A stretch of 64,000 bases of DNA from DASQGA01 sp963722715 (GTDB taxonomy: Bacteria > Actinomycetota > Thermoleophilia > Gaiellales > Gaiellaceae). Every line of letters begins with the position of its first letter. Position 1 is the first letter of the stretch. Made by a program: the position numbers and the translations under genes. The DNA lies in assembly GCA_963722715.1 (NCBI GenBank), contig CAVROA010000009.1, positions 1 to 64,000 on the forward strand, in the 5' to 3' direction. This document shows positions 50,850 through 59,244 of this stretch, in pieces. The notes under the pieces are model-generated. The model ran no database searches and was not told the origin of the DNA. It saw nothing but the letters and a program-made list of their open reading frames with translations.

Positions 50850-52292
50850 ATGCAGGAGACGACGGCCAAGCACTACTTGGCGAACGGGACGCGGCCGGAG
50901 CCCGAGGAGGCGGTCGCCTGGGCGATCGAGACGAAGACGAAGATGGTCGACCTCAAGTTCTGCGACCTGCTCGGCTCGTGGCAGCACATGACTCTGCCCG
51001 TAACGGCGTTCGACGAGTCCGCGTTCGACGAGGGACTCGGCTTCGACGGCTCGTCGATCCGAGGGTGGCAGGGGATCGCCGAGAGCGACATGCTCCTGAT
51101 GCCGGATCCCGCTTCCGCGACGCTCGACCCCTTTGCCGCGGAGCCCACCCTCTCGCTCGTCTGCGAGATCGCCGACCCGCTGACGGGAAAGCCCTACGCG
51201 CGCGACCCGCGCCGCGTCGCCCGGCGGGCGGAGGAGCATCTCCGAGAGACGGGAATCGCCGACACGGCCCACTTCGGGCCCGAGTGCGAGTTCTTCGTCT
51301 TCGACGCCGTCTCGTACACGCTCGACGTGAACCGAGCGGGCTACGAGGTCGATTCGAGCGAAGGGCACTGGAACTCGGGCGAGCCTGGGCTCGGCTACAC
51401 CGTGCGCGAGAAGGGCGGCTACTTCCCGCCGGCGCCGCACGACACGCTCTCCGACCTGCGCACCGAGATGGTGCTGACCCTGGAGCGTCTCGGCATCCCC
51501 TGCGAGTTCCACCATCACGAGGTGGCCTCCGGCGGGCAGTGCGAGATCGACCTGCGCTATCAGCCTCTCCTACGAATGGCCGACCAGATCATGCACTACA
51601 AGTACGTCGTCCGAAACGTCGCCCGCGCGGCCGGGAAGAGCGTCACCTTCATGCCGAAGCCGCTGTACGCGGACAACGGGTCCGGCATGCACACTCATCA
51701 GTCGCTCTGGCTCGAGGGCACGCCCCTGATGGCCGACAAGTCCGGCTACGCGGGCCTCTCGAAGCTGGCCCGCTGCTACATCGGCGGCCTTCTCGCGCAT
51801 GCAGGCGCCCTGCTCGCCTTCTGCGCCCCGACGACGAACTCCTACCGGCGACTCGTGCCGGGCTTCGAGGCTCCGGTCAACCTCGTCTACTCGCAGCGAA
51901 ACCGCTCGGCGGCGATCAGGATTCCGATGTACTCGAGCTCACCGAAGTCCAAGCGGATCGAATTCCGATGTCCGGACGCGGTTGCGAACCCGTACCTCGC
52001 GTTCTCGGCCATGCTGATGGCCGGCCTGGACGGGATCCAGCGGAGCCTGGATCCGGGTGCCCCGTCCGACTTCGACCTCTTCGAGGAGGCCACGGGCGAC
52101 AGGGCCCAGGTGCCGGGATCGCTCGCGGAGGCGCTGGCCGCGCTCGAGGCCGACCACGACTTCCTGCTGGCGGGCGACGTCTTCAGCGAGGACCTGATCC
52201 GCACCTGGATCGACTACAAGCGGGAGAACGAGGTCGATGCGGTCGCATTGCGGCCCCATCCGGCCGAGTTCGCGCTCTACTACGACGCCTAG
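50850..52292 (+). CDS. Glutamine synthetase type I, second copy (GSI-beta-like)
   Basis: A 480-residue GS. GLGFDGSSIRGW keeps the ammonium-site Asp; GPECEFFVFD, HHHEVASGGQCEIDLRYQ, MHTHQSLW, NSYRRLVPGFEAPVNLVYS and IEFRCPDAVANPYL are present. Extra residues around 145-175 (including NSGEPGLGYTVREKGGYF) match the GSI-beta subdivision insertion. At the adenylylation site the usual Tyr is replaced (DFDLFEE), so covalent control is probably absent. ATG 50850 is chosen for GGAAGGAGG eight bases upstream. Transcription must cross the leader terminator. It converges on an HNH gene with a shared terminator. Confidence 0.94.
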   Translation: MQETTAKHYLANGTRPEPEEAVAWAIETKTKMVDLKFCDLLGSWQHMTLPVTAFDESAFDEGLGFDGSSIRGWQGIAESDMLLMPDPASATLDPFAAEPTLSLVCEIADPLTGKPYARDPRRVARRAEEHLRETGIADTAHFGPECEFFVFDAVSYTLDVNRAGYEVDSSEGHWNSGEPGLGYTVREKGGYFPPAPHDTLSDLRTEMVLTLERLGIPCEFHHHEVASGGQCEIDLRYQPLLRMADQIMHYKYVVRNVARAAGKSVTFMPKPLYADNGSGMHTHQSLWLEGTPLMADKSGYAGLSKLARCYIGGLLAHAGALLAFCAPTTNSYRRLVPGFEAPVNLVYSQRNRSAAIRIPMYSSSPKSKRIEFRCPDAVANPYLAFSAMLMAGLDGIQRSLDPGAPSDFDLFEEATGDRAQVPGSLAEALAALEADHDFLLAGDVFSEDLIRTWIDYKRENEVDAVALRPHPAEFALYYDA

Positions 52293-52309
52293 AAGCCGGG
52301 CGAGGCTAG

Positions 52310-52345
52310 CCCGCCCCTACGGGATCAAAGCGATGTAGGGGCGGG
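52310..52345. terminator. Bidirectional terminator between GS gene and HNH gene
   Basis: CCCGCCCCTAC (52310-52320) pairs with GTAGGGGCGGG (52335-52345) in an 11-bp perfect stem with a 14-base loop. It lies between two convergent genes and can serve both. Confidence 0.8.
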
Positions 52346-52356
52346 ACTTGCCCGCC

Positions 52357-52860
52357 CTAGGCGAAGGCGGTCAAGTACGGCTGCCAGCGATCCGGGATTC
52401 GCGGCGCAGAGAGCGTCACGAACAGCGCGGGCGCTGGTGGTCGCGGGTTCGACTGGAGGCGCATCTGCACCTCGTCGGGCGTCCGGTTGCCCTTCCTCAG
52501 GTTGCAGGGAGCGCACGAGGCGACGACGTTTTCCCAGACGGACTCGCCGCCTCGGGATCGCGGCACGACGTGGTCCAGAGTCAGCTTGCCGCTTTCAGAG
52601 CCGCAGTACTGGCATTGCCAGCGGTCGCGGGCGAAGAGCGCACGCCTCGAGATCTTCCGCTGAATCGCGCTCGGAACCCGCACATACGAGAGAAGCCTGA
52701 TCACATGCGGCCAAACGAATGCATCCGCGGCCGAGCGCAAGGGCTTTCCGAGGTGCTCGATGATCTCGGCCTTCCCCTTGAAAACGAGCACGTGGGCGCG
52801 CCGCACCGTGCACACGTTGAGCGGCTCGTAGCTCGCGTTGAGAACGAGTACCTGACCCAT
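52357..52860 (-). CDS. HNH endonuclease family protein
   Basis: A 167-residue protein with the common actinobacterial opening VLVLNASYEPLNV and a C-terminal HNH nuclease fold. The zinc Cys pairs are CQYCG and CAPC, and the catalytic region is LTLDHVVPRSRGG. Such stand-alone HNH proteins are widespread chromosomal genes of unclear role and are not evidence of a mobile element here. A TACGAT box lies 10 bases before ATG 52860. Confidence 0.9.
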   Translation of the reverse strand: MGQVLVLNASYEPLNVCTVRRAHVLVFKGKAEIIEHLGKPLRSAADAFVWPHVIRLLSYVRVPSAIQRKISRRALFARDRWQCQYCGSESGKLTLDHVVPRSRGGESVWENVVASCAPCNLRKGNRTPDEVQMRLQSNPRPPAPALFVTLSAPRIPDRWQPYLTAFA

Positions 52861-52915
52861 TTGCCTCAGGATCGTACTGAATTGCGAACGGGCCGAAGCC
52901 ACGCTCAGCGCGTCG

Positions 52916-53323
52916 TCAAGCCTGCGGAAGCACCAGTTCGAGCACGTTCTCGGAGACGGACACGAAGCCGCGCCCGCGATAGAAGTCTTGCGCGCGACGG
53001 TTCTCGTCCTCGACGACGACCTGGAGCGTGGCCGCCCCCTGCGAGATGGCATAGCCCTCGGCGTACTCCAGCAGACGCCTGCCGACGCCCTCGCGCTCGT
53101 GTTCGGGGCTGACGAAGAGCTGGTCGACCCGTGCCGCCGACGGTGTCAGGTCGACTGCGACGTAGCCGGCCGGTGCGCCGCCCACCTCGGCCACGAACAC
53201 GGTCTCGCCCTCGAGGACGTCGAGCGTCCGCCGGTCTGCGCCCCGGTCGAGCTGGGCCAGCCCGAAGAGCAAGGGCTCGTCCTCCGCGCGAAGCGGACGG
53301 ACGTCCACGCGGATCTCGGTCAT
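52916..53323 (-). CDS. GNAT-family N-acetyltransferase
   Basis: A 135-residue acetyltransferase. The acetyl-CoA motif A lies in VDQLFVSPEHEREGVGRRLL (R/Q-x-x-G-x-G/A form, here REGVGRR), followed by VEDENRRAQDFYRGRGF, typical of motif B. The acceptor is unknown. Its ATG overlaps the preceding DUF4446 stop by four bases, so they are coupled. Confidence 0.9.
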   Translation of the reverse strand: MTEIRVDVRPLRAEDEPLLFGLAQLDRGADRRTLDVLEGETVFVAEVGGAPAGYVAVDLTPSAARVDQLFVSPEHEREGVGRRLLEYAEGYAISQGAATLQVVVEDENRRAQDFYRGRGFVSVSENVLELVLPQA

Positions 53324-53802
53324 AACGCCATCGCCCGGTCGACTGCCTCCTGCTCTTCCGGCGAGAGCGCGATCGGCGCACGGCCGCGATCGAGCTCCTT
53401 CACGTAGATGCGCGCGTAGTCGCGGCCCTGGATCGCGCTGACGACGATCCCCGACCGGGCTCCGTCCAGGAAGGCGAGCGAAGCCGATTGGTGCCCACCG
53501 GCGTCCTCATAGGCGTCGTAGCGCACGATCGACGTGTGCGAGAGGCAGCCGTCGATCCGCTGGTCGAGCCGCGAGAGCCCGACGGCGACCTCGTCGACGG
53601 CCCGGTGCAGATCGTCGATTCGACCCTGGAGCGAGACCGCGAACTCGACCAGATCGCCTTTCGTGCCCCCGAGGAGGACGAGCTGGTCCTGCCTGACCCG
53701 GCGAAGCTTCAGATAGAAGCCCAGCACGACGAGGAAGGCGAGCGCCGCGGCGACGGCAGACCCGACCGCGAGCCAGCCCATGACGGCGTCGCTCGGAGGC
53801 AT
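53320..53802 (-). CDS. DUF4446-family membrane protein
   Basis: A 160-residue protein with one N-terminal helix (VGSAVAAALAFLVVLGFYL) and the DUF4446 core SIVRYDAYEDAGGHQSASLA followed by GRDYARIYVKEL. The family occurs in Firmicutes and actinobacteria with unknown function. It is followed by the acetyltransferase and preceded, after 25 bases, by a larger membrane-anchored gene. Confidence 0.88.
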   Translation of the reverse strand: MPPSDAVMGWLAVGSAVAAALAFLVVLGFYLKLRRVRQDQLVLLGGTKGDLVEFAVSLQGRIDDLHRAVDEVAVGLSRLDQRIDGCLSHTSIVRYDAYEDAGGHQSASLAFLDGARSGIVVSAIQGRDYARIYVKELDRGRAPIALSPEEQEAVDRAMAL

Positions 53803-53827
53803 CTAGGCGATCCTCCAGCCCCGACGT

Positions 53828-54964
53828 CTAGCCGAACGAGAAGATGACCGGGTACTCGACCGTGTTGTTGCTCGTGTTCTGCTCACCCTCGACCGGGAGT
53901 ACGTTAACGCGGACCGTCGTCCGGGTTCCGAAGGGGAGTGTTCCGAGGTCGCGGAACACGACCGACTTGGTCTTGCCCGGATCGATGATCGCGATGGTCT
54001 GCGTACGCTTGATCGGCTGGGTGCCACCCTGGACCGTCAACGTCACCTCGACCTGGGTCTCCTGGCTGTCACCGCTGTTTCGCACCGCGACCTCGAACGC
54101 CAGGCGCTCCGAGGCCTCGACCGTGTTCTCCTCCGTCGGTGAGAGCTGCTTGCCGCCCGGCAGGACCCGGACGCCGTCGATCTGGTTGCCGTGCAGGCCT
54201 CCCCCCGGAGTCTGCGTCAGGCGCTTGACGACGAGCTCCCACGAGGCCGCCGTCGCGAGCTCGGGCGTGGTCAGGAACTCCGAGGTGGGCACGTCGACGC
54301 CCGTGATCCCCTCCCGCCGGAGAATCACCTGGGACGGAATTCGGAAGAAGTCGTCGTAGAGGACGTCACTGGCGACGAACCGGGCCGACTGCTCGGAGAG
54401 CGACTTGCCGGCCTGAGTCGCGTCAGAGGCGGCTGTAATCTGGGAGAAGGCCTGGGCGAGCCCTGCGAGGCCGCTGACCCGGAGCGCCATGGCGTCGACG
54501 AGGCTCTCCTGCTGCTCGCGGAGCGTGCCGGGCGGATCGAGGCCCTGCGCCTGCGTCACGACCTGCGCTTGCTGGTTTCGAAGCCCGTCGAGTCGGTCCT
54601 GAAGGTCCTGGAGCTTCAGCCCGGGTGTCGCGATCAGGGTGTTCAGCTGCTTGCCGATCTGCTCCGAGTCGCTGGTCACCTTGTCCACGTCGGCCATGTA
54701 GTCGGTGTACGCATCGACCTTCTGGTCATTTCGGCAGCCGTTCACCCAGAGGACGAGCACGACGGCCAGGATGATGGCCCCCGCGATCAGGGCTGCGAGC
54801 CGGACTACGGGCGGCGCGGTCCCGCCGCCGCCGGGCCGCCGCGGCAGCCGACGGCGCATCGGGCCACGCGGCGCGTCCTCTGTCGCCGACGCTTCCCTCG
54901 TCGGGGCGTCGTCGAAGAAGTCGAATTCGATTTCTTCGCTGTCGCGTCTGTCGCGATCAATCAC
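53828..54964 (-). CDS. Membrane-anchored protein with extracytoplasmic CARDB-like domain
   Basis: A 378-residue protein starting at GTG 54964. An acidic and Arg/Pro-rich cytoplasmic tail of about 50 residues precedes one helix (LAALIAGAIILAVVLVLWV). The outside part has a helical, coiled region (residues about 80-200) and a beta-rich end, where ERLAFEVAVRNSGDSQETQV recalls the CARDB fold that mediates adhesion. It is divergent from the kinase operon across 117 bases, so it may belong to cell-envelope functions. No enzyme motif seen. Confidence 0.72.
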   Translation of the reverse strand: MIDRDRRDSEEIEFDFFDDAPTREASATEDAPRGPMRRRLPRRPGGGGTAPPVVRLAALIAGAIILAVVLVLWVNGCRNDQKVDAYTDYMADVDKVTSDSEQIGKQLNTLIATPGLKLQDLQDRLDGLRNQQAQVVTQAQGLDPPGTLREQQESLVDAMALRVSGLAGLAQAFSQITAASDATQAGKSLSEQSARFVASDVLYDDFFRIPSQVILRREGITGVDVPTSEFLTTPELATAASWELVVKRLTQTPGGGLHGNQIDGVRVLPGGKQLSPTEENTVEASERLAFEVAVRNSGDSQETQVEVTLTVQGGTQPIKRTQTIAIIDPGKTKSVVFRDLGTLPFGTRTTVRVNVLPVEGEQNTSNNTVEYPVIFSFG

Positions 54965-55081
54965 GGTCGTGACCTGGCGAGGGGCGGAAAGTCGGCGGAG
55001 TTTACCAGCGTGAGCGGCGATTACATCACTTTGCGGGGCAAATGGAGGACTTCGAACGCCAAGGAACAAAGGCGAAAGCCC

Positions 55082-56749
55082 GTGCAGACCGCCACCGCTC
55101 TTCGCACCGCCGACCTGGTCCTCGGGCGCTACAGGCCGCTTCGCCCACTCGGAAGCGGCGGGTCGGGCTCCGTCTGGCTGGTCCGGGACGAGGACGCCGG
55201 CCGTGACGTGGCACTGAAGGTCGTCGAGCGCACCGGCAAGGCTGGCTCGCGCGCCAAACGGGAGGTGGAGGCGGCGACACGTCTTCGCCATCCGCGCTGC
55301 CTACGGGCGCTTGCGTTCCACCGCGACGAGGGACACGTGTACGTGGCGTACGAGTACGTGCGCGGCCAGAACCTGCGCGAGGCACTCCGCGCCGGCAAGG
55401 TCGATGACGCAACCGCGATCGAGGTGGCCGCGCAGGTGCTCGACGCGCTCGCCCACGCGCATGCGAAGGGAATCGTCCATCGCGATGTCAAGCCTGCCAA
55501 CGTCATGGTCGAAGAAGCCGAGGACGTCTCGACGCGCCTCCTGGACTTCGGGCTGGCCCGCCTCGACGAGCTCGAGGGCCTGACCGCGACCGGAGACGTT
55601 CCGGGCACGCTCGCCTACGTCGCGCCGGAGCGACTGGAGGGACAGCCCGCCGGCGGCGCGGCCGACGTATGGGCCGTGGGCGTGATGCTCTGGGAGGCTC
55701 TCGCCGGCTGGCATCCGTTTGCGGCCGCCTCGCCCGTGGAGACGGCACGGCGGATCGCGGCAGGGGCGCCGCGGCTGGCCACGGAACGGCCCGACCTGCC
55801 GCGCGAGGTCTGCACGACGGTCGACTCGATGCTTTCGGTCGAACCCCGGCGCCGTCCACCGGCCAGGCGACTCGCGGCCGATCTCCGGGCCGGCGGCGAG
55901 CTCCGAGTTCATCGCCCGCACTCGGCAACCTCCCGGACCGCCTTGCGCGAGCGCGCCGCTCATGCGCTGCTCGCAGCCGTCGCCGCCGGTGGAGCCACAA
56001 CGCTCCTCCCCTTCTTCCCGCGTGGCTGGCCGCTGGCGCTCGCGGCCCTGGCCGGCCTTGTGGCGCTCCGATCACCGGTCGCCGGCCTCGCCGTGGCGCT
56101 CGCTGCTCCCGTGCTGCCACTAGGAAACCTCTCGCTCGGGCTCGCGGGCGCGTACGGCGTGCTCGCGGTCGCCTGGTTCGCCTTATATGCCCGGGATGCG
56201 GAGCGGAGCCTGCTTCCGGTCGCCGCCCCGCTTCTCGCTCCCTTCGGGGCGATTCCGCTCCTCCCGGTGGCCTTCCTCGAAATGCGAGGGCGAACCCGGC
56301 GAGCAGTGGGCGCTGCCGCCTGCGTTCCGATCGCAGCCGCAGTCTCCGTGCTGGCCGGTCGACCGCTTCCGTTCGCCGGAGAGTCCCCTGGCTCGACGGC
56401 TTCCGTCGCCGGCTCGAGCGACCCGCTGGACGTGACAGCCACGCTCTACGGCGCCCTCGCAGCGCATCCGACCCTCGCAGTCGTGACCGTCGTTCTCGCA
56501 CTCGCGGCCGCATCTGCCGACGTCGCCGTCTCCCACGGGCGCTGGGCAATCGCCGGATGGGGAGCCGCCTTCCTCGCCGGGGTGCTCCTCGCACCCGCAG
56601 CCTTCGGAGGTGAGGCCCCGCACGCCCTCTCCACGACGCTCTTCGTCTGGGCGGGAACCTGCCTTCTCGCTCTGCACGGGCACCGCAGCCCCGACTCGGA
56701 CCAGTCGGGGTCGGGCAGAATGCCCGAGCCGGGTGAGCGTCCTACGTAG
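55082..56749 (+). CDS. Ser/Thr protein kinase with polytopic C-terminus
   Basis: A 555-residue Hanks-type kinase. The Gly loop is LGSGGSGSVWLV, the ATP Lys is in VALKVV (Lys near 46), the catalytic loop is HRDVKPANVM, and DFG is in LLDFGLARLDE. Kinase residues run to about 280. The remainder has roughly seven hydrophobic segments rich in Ala and Leu, an unusual tail with no PASTA or other sensor domain. It overlaps the FhaA gene by 17 bases and leads the cell-wall operon, so it may sense membrane state and phosphorylate the FHA proteins. GTG start 55082. Confidence 0.88.
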   Translation: MQTATALRTADLVLGRYRPLRPLGSGGSGSVWLVRDEDAGRDVALKVVERTGKAGSRAKREVEAATRLRHPRCLRALAFHRDEGHVYVAYEYVRGQNLREALRAGKVDDATAIEVAAQVLDALAHAHAKGIVHRDVKPANVMVEEAEDVSTRLLDFGLARLDELEGLTATGDVPGTLAYVAPERLEGQPAGGAADVWAVGVMLWEALAGWHPFAAASPVETARRIAAGAPRLATERPDLPREVCTTVDSMLSVEPRRRPPARRLAADLRAGGELRVHRPHSATSRTALRERAAHALLAAVAAGGATTLLPFFPRGWPLALAALAGLVALRSPVAGLAVALAAPVLPLGNLSLGLAGAYGVLAVAWFALYARDAERSLLPVAAPLLAPFGAIPLLPVAFLEMRGRTRRAVGAAACVPIAAAVSVLAGRPLPFAGESPGSTASVAGSSDPLDVTATLYGALAAHPTLAVVTVVLALAAASADVAVSHGRWAIAGWGAAFLAGVLLAPAAFGGEAPHALSTTLFVWAGTCLLALHGHRSPDSDQSGSGRMPEPGERPT

Positions 56750-57545
56750 CATCGAGCACCGCATCGAGTCCCTCATCGAGGGGGCATTCGGACGAGCCTT
56801 CAAGTCGCACGTCCAGCCGGTCGAGCTTGCGCGGAAGCTCGCGAAGGAGATGGACGAGAACAAGTCGGTCTCGGTGTCCCGCGTCTACGTGCCGAATGAG
56901 TACCTCCTCTACCTCTCGCCGTCAGATCGCGAGCAGTTCTCGAGTTACGAGGAGTCCCTGGTCACCGAGTTGTCCGACTACCTCTCGGAGCACGCCCGCC
57001 GGGAGGGCTACGCGCTCCTGACGACGCCGCGGGTGGTCTTGCACGAGGACGAGGACCTCGAGGTGGGTGAGTTCGGGATCGCAACCAGGATGGTGCAGCC
57101 ACGGCGTGAGGCACCGAGCCCGCAGGCGCCGCCCGCACCCAGCGCGCCCGCACCCGCGGCGGACGGGCCCGCTTCCTCCGAGGCCGGCGAGACGAAGATC
57201 TACCGCCCCGCGCCTGACACGGCCGCCGTCAGCGCCGAGGAGGCCGACCGCCTGGGGCTCGCTCACACGCCGCCTGCGCTCGTTCTGAAGGGCGTCAAGC
57301 ACCCGCTGGACAAACCTCTCCTGGTGATCGGCCGCTCGCGCGATTGCGACATCACCGTCGAGGACGCAAACGTTTCGCGGCGTCACGCTGAGATCCGCGC
57401 CGAGAACGGCTCCTACTGGCTCGTCGACCTCGGCTCGACGAACGGGGTCGAGCTGAACGGAAAGCGCGTGGAGCGGGAGCGGCTGGAGCACGGGGACTCG
57501 ATCGTCGTCGGAAAGACGCAGCTGACGTTCGAGCGATCCGCGTAG
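56733..57545 (+). CDS. fhaA: FhaA-type protein: DUF3662 plus FHA domain
   Basis: A 270-residue cytoplasmic protein. The N-terminal DUF3662 domain (SIEHRIESLIEGAFGRAFKS onward) is followed by a Pro/Ala linker and a C-terminal FHA domain with VIGRSRDCDITVEDANVSRR and DLGSTNGVELNG, the phosphothreonine-binding motifs. In mycobacteria FhaA binds a phosphorylated pseudokinase and regulates peptidoglycan precursor export. GTG 56733 gives the conventional N-terminus. Confidence 0.95.
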   Translation: MSVLRSIEHRIESLIEGAFGRAFKSHVQPVELARKLAKEMDENKSVSVSRVYVPNEYLLYLSPSDREQFSSYEESLVTELSDYLSEHARREGYALLTTPRVVLHEDEDLEVGEFGIATRMVQPRREAPSPQAPPAPSAPAPAADGPASSEAGETKIYRPAPDTAAVSAEEADRLGLAHTPPALVLKGVKHPLDKPLLVIGRSRDCDITVEDANVSRRHAEIRAENGSYWLVDLGSTNGVELNGKRVERERLEHGDSIVVGKTQLTFERSA

Positions 57546-57553
57546 GAGCATCT

Positions 57554-58018
57554 GTGGAGCAGCTCCTCCTCGGTCTCCAGGCCCTCTTCCTCGTCTTCCT
57601 CTACCTCTTCATCTGGCGGGTGATTCGCGGGGCCTCGAAAGACCTGCGCGTGCCCCAGGAGAGCTTCATCATGGCGCCGGCCCAGGTCCGCGGCACGCCG
57701 CTTGCAGCCGCCGTGTCGACGACCGCGCGGCTGGTGGTCGTCTCGAGCCCCTCCGTTCCGGTCGGCTCGAGCCACGACATCGGCCCCGTGCCGATCACGA
57801 TCGGGCGGGCAGAGGAGAACACGATCTCGCTTGACGGAGACGAGTACGCGTCGGGCCACCATGCCCGCATCGAGGCCGGCCGCGACGGAGTCTGGCTGCA
57901 CGACCTCCACTCGACGAACGGCACCAGCGTGAACGGCGAGCCCGTCGAGGGGCGCCGCCGGCTGCACGAAGGCGACGTAGTACGGGTCGGAGAGACCGAG
58001 CTGAGGTTCGAGCAGTGA
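57554..58018 (+). CDS. fhaB: FhaB-type FHA-domain protein with N-terminal anchor
   Basis: A 154-residue protein. One N-terminal helix (LLGLQALFLVFLYLFIWRV) is followed by an FHA domain with TIGRAEENTISLDGDEYASG, the HHARI motif and DLHSTNGTSVNGEPV. It follows FhaA with a GTG start and TAGGAGC ribosome site. Its stop overlaps the phosphatase start (GTGA). It probably docks phosphorylated kinases or RodA at the membrane. Confidence 0.95.
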   Translation: MEQLLLGLQALFLVFLYLFIWRVIRGASKDLRVPQESFIMAPAQVRGTPLAAAVSTTARLVVVSSPSVPVGSSHDIGPVPITIGRAEENTISLDGDEYASGHHARIEAGRDGVWLHDLHSTNGTSVNGEPVEGRRRLHEGDVVRVGETELRFEQ

Positions 58019-59244
58019 GGCTCGGGGAGCGCGCCGCTCTCACCGATGCGGGCCGCAAGCGGCGGCGGAACGAGGATTCCTTCGTCGCCGAGCCCCCGCT
58101 TTTCGCCGTCGCCGACGGCATGGGCGGCGCGCAGGCGGGCGAAGTGGCATCGAGGCTCGCGGCCGCCGCCTTCCGCGAGTTCCACGAGGCCGACGAGCTG
58201 GACCCCGAGCAGAGGCTCGCGGCGATCATCCAGGAGGCGAACCGGCGGATCTTCGAGCGCGCCCAGGCTGATACCCAGGCCTCAGGCATGGGGACGACCA
58301 TCACGGCATCGCTGGTGGGCGAGAACCAGCTTTCGATCGGTCACGTCGGCGACTCCCGGGCGTACCGCATTCGCGGAGGTGCGCTCGAGCAGCTGACGGA
58401 GGACCACTCGCTCGTCGCCGACCTCGTCCGGAGCGGACGCCTGAGCCCGGAGGAGGCCGACATGCACCCGCAGCGGTCGGTGATCACGCGCGCCCTCGGC
58501 ACCGACCCTGAGGTTGACGTCGACACGTTCACGATCGACGTCGAGACGGACGACGTGTTCCTTCTCTGCTCGGACGGGTTGACGACGATGGTCGAAGACG
58601 ATCGGATCCTCGCCGTCGTGCGAGAGGCCAAGAGCCTCGAGCACGCCGCCAGATCGCTCGTCAAGGAAGCCAACCGCCGCGGCGGCGAAGACAACGTCAC
58701 GGTCGTCCTCTTCCGGCTCGAGGCCGGGGATGCGCTCGCCGACACGCTCGTCGCCGGGAACGGTCACGACGCTGCCACCGACCTCGAGGACACGCTCTCG
58801 GGCATCGAAGTGCCCGTCGTGCGAGAGGCGGCCCCGACCGAGACCATCGTCGCGCCTCCGGCGCAACCCCCCGCCCGGCAGACGTCCGGCCCCTCCGTCC
58901 CGTCCCCGAAGACCAAGCCGCCTCGAGGTCGCCGCCTCCCCCGCTGGCTGCTCTGGGCGCTCGCGCTCGTCGCGATCATCCTCATCCTGGCGGCGGCCGC
59001 ATTCTGGGGCGTCTCCCGGGCCTACTTCATCGGGGTCGAGGACGACGGCCACGTGGCCGTCTACCAGGGAGTTCCCTGGGATCTCACCGACGACGTCCAT
59101 CTCTACCGCGCCAAGTACGTGAGCCAGCTTCGCGCGGAACAGCTGACGCAGGCGGAGCGTGAACAACTCTTCAACCACAACCTCGCGAGCTACGAGAGCG
59201 CCCGAGACCGGCTCGCCCCCTTCGAGGAGGAGGGCGTTCCCTGA
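58015..59244 (+). CDS. pstP: PP2C-family Ser/Thr phosphatase (PstP-like)
   Basis: A 409-residue phosphatase with an intracellular PP2C domain: NEDSF metal motif, VADGMGGAQAGEVAS, GTTITASLV, HVGDSRAYRIRGG and GGEDNVTVVLF. A Pro-rich linker leads to one helix (near residue 310-332) and a short extracellular tail. It reverses the phosphorylation set by the operon kinases. GTG start 58015. Its stop lies in a CTGA overlap with the next gene. Confidence 0.95.
   Translation: MRLGERAALTDAGRKRRRNEDSFVAEPPLFAVADGMGGAQAGEVASRLAAAAFREFHEADELDPEQRLAAIIQEANRRIFERAQADTQASGMGTTITASLVGENQLSIGHVGDSRAYRIRGGALEQLTEDHSLVADLVRSGRLSPEEADMHPQRSVITRALGTDPEVDVDTFTIDVETDDVFLLCSDGLTTMVEDDRILAVVREAKSLEHAARSLVKEANRRGGEDNVTVVLFRLEAGDALADTLVAGNGHDAATDLEDTLSGIEVPVVREAAPTETIVAPPAQPPARQTSGPSVPSPKTKPPRGRRLPRWLLWALALVAIILILAAAAFWGVSRAYFIGVEDDGHVAVYQGVPWDLTDDVHLYRAKYVSQLRAEQLTQAEREQLFNHNLASYESARDRLAPFEEEGVP

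Noticed and set aside
52357..52860. HNH nuclease as a sign of a homing element, phage or defence system.
   Set aside because: The VLVLNASYEPLNV-type HNH protein is a common chromosomal gene in actinobacteria; no phage, toxin or intron features surround it.
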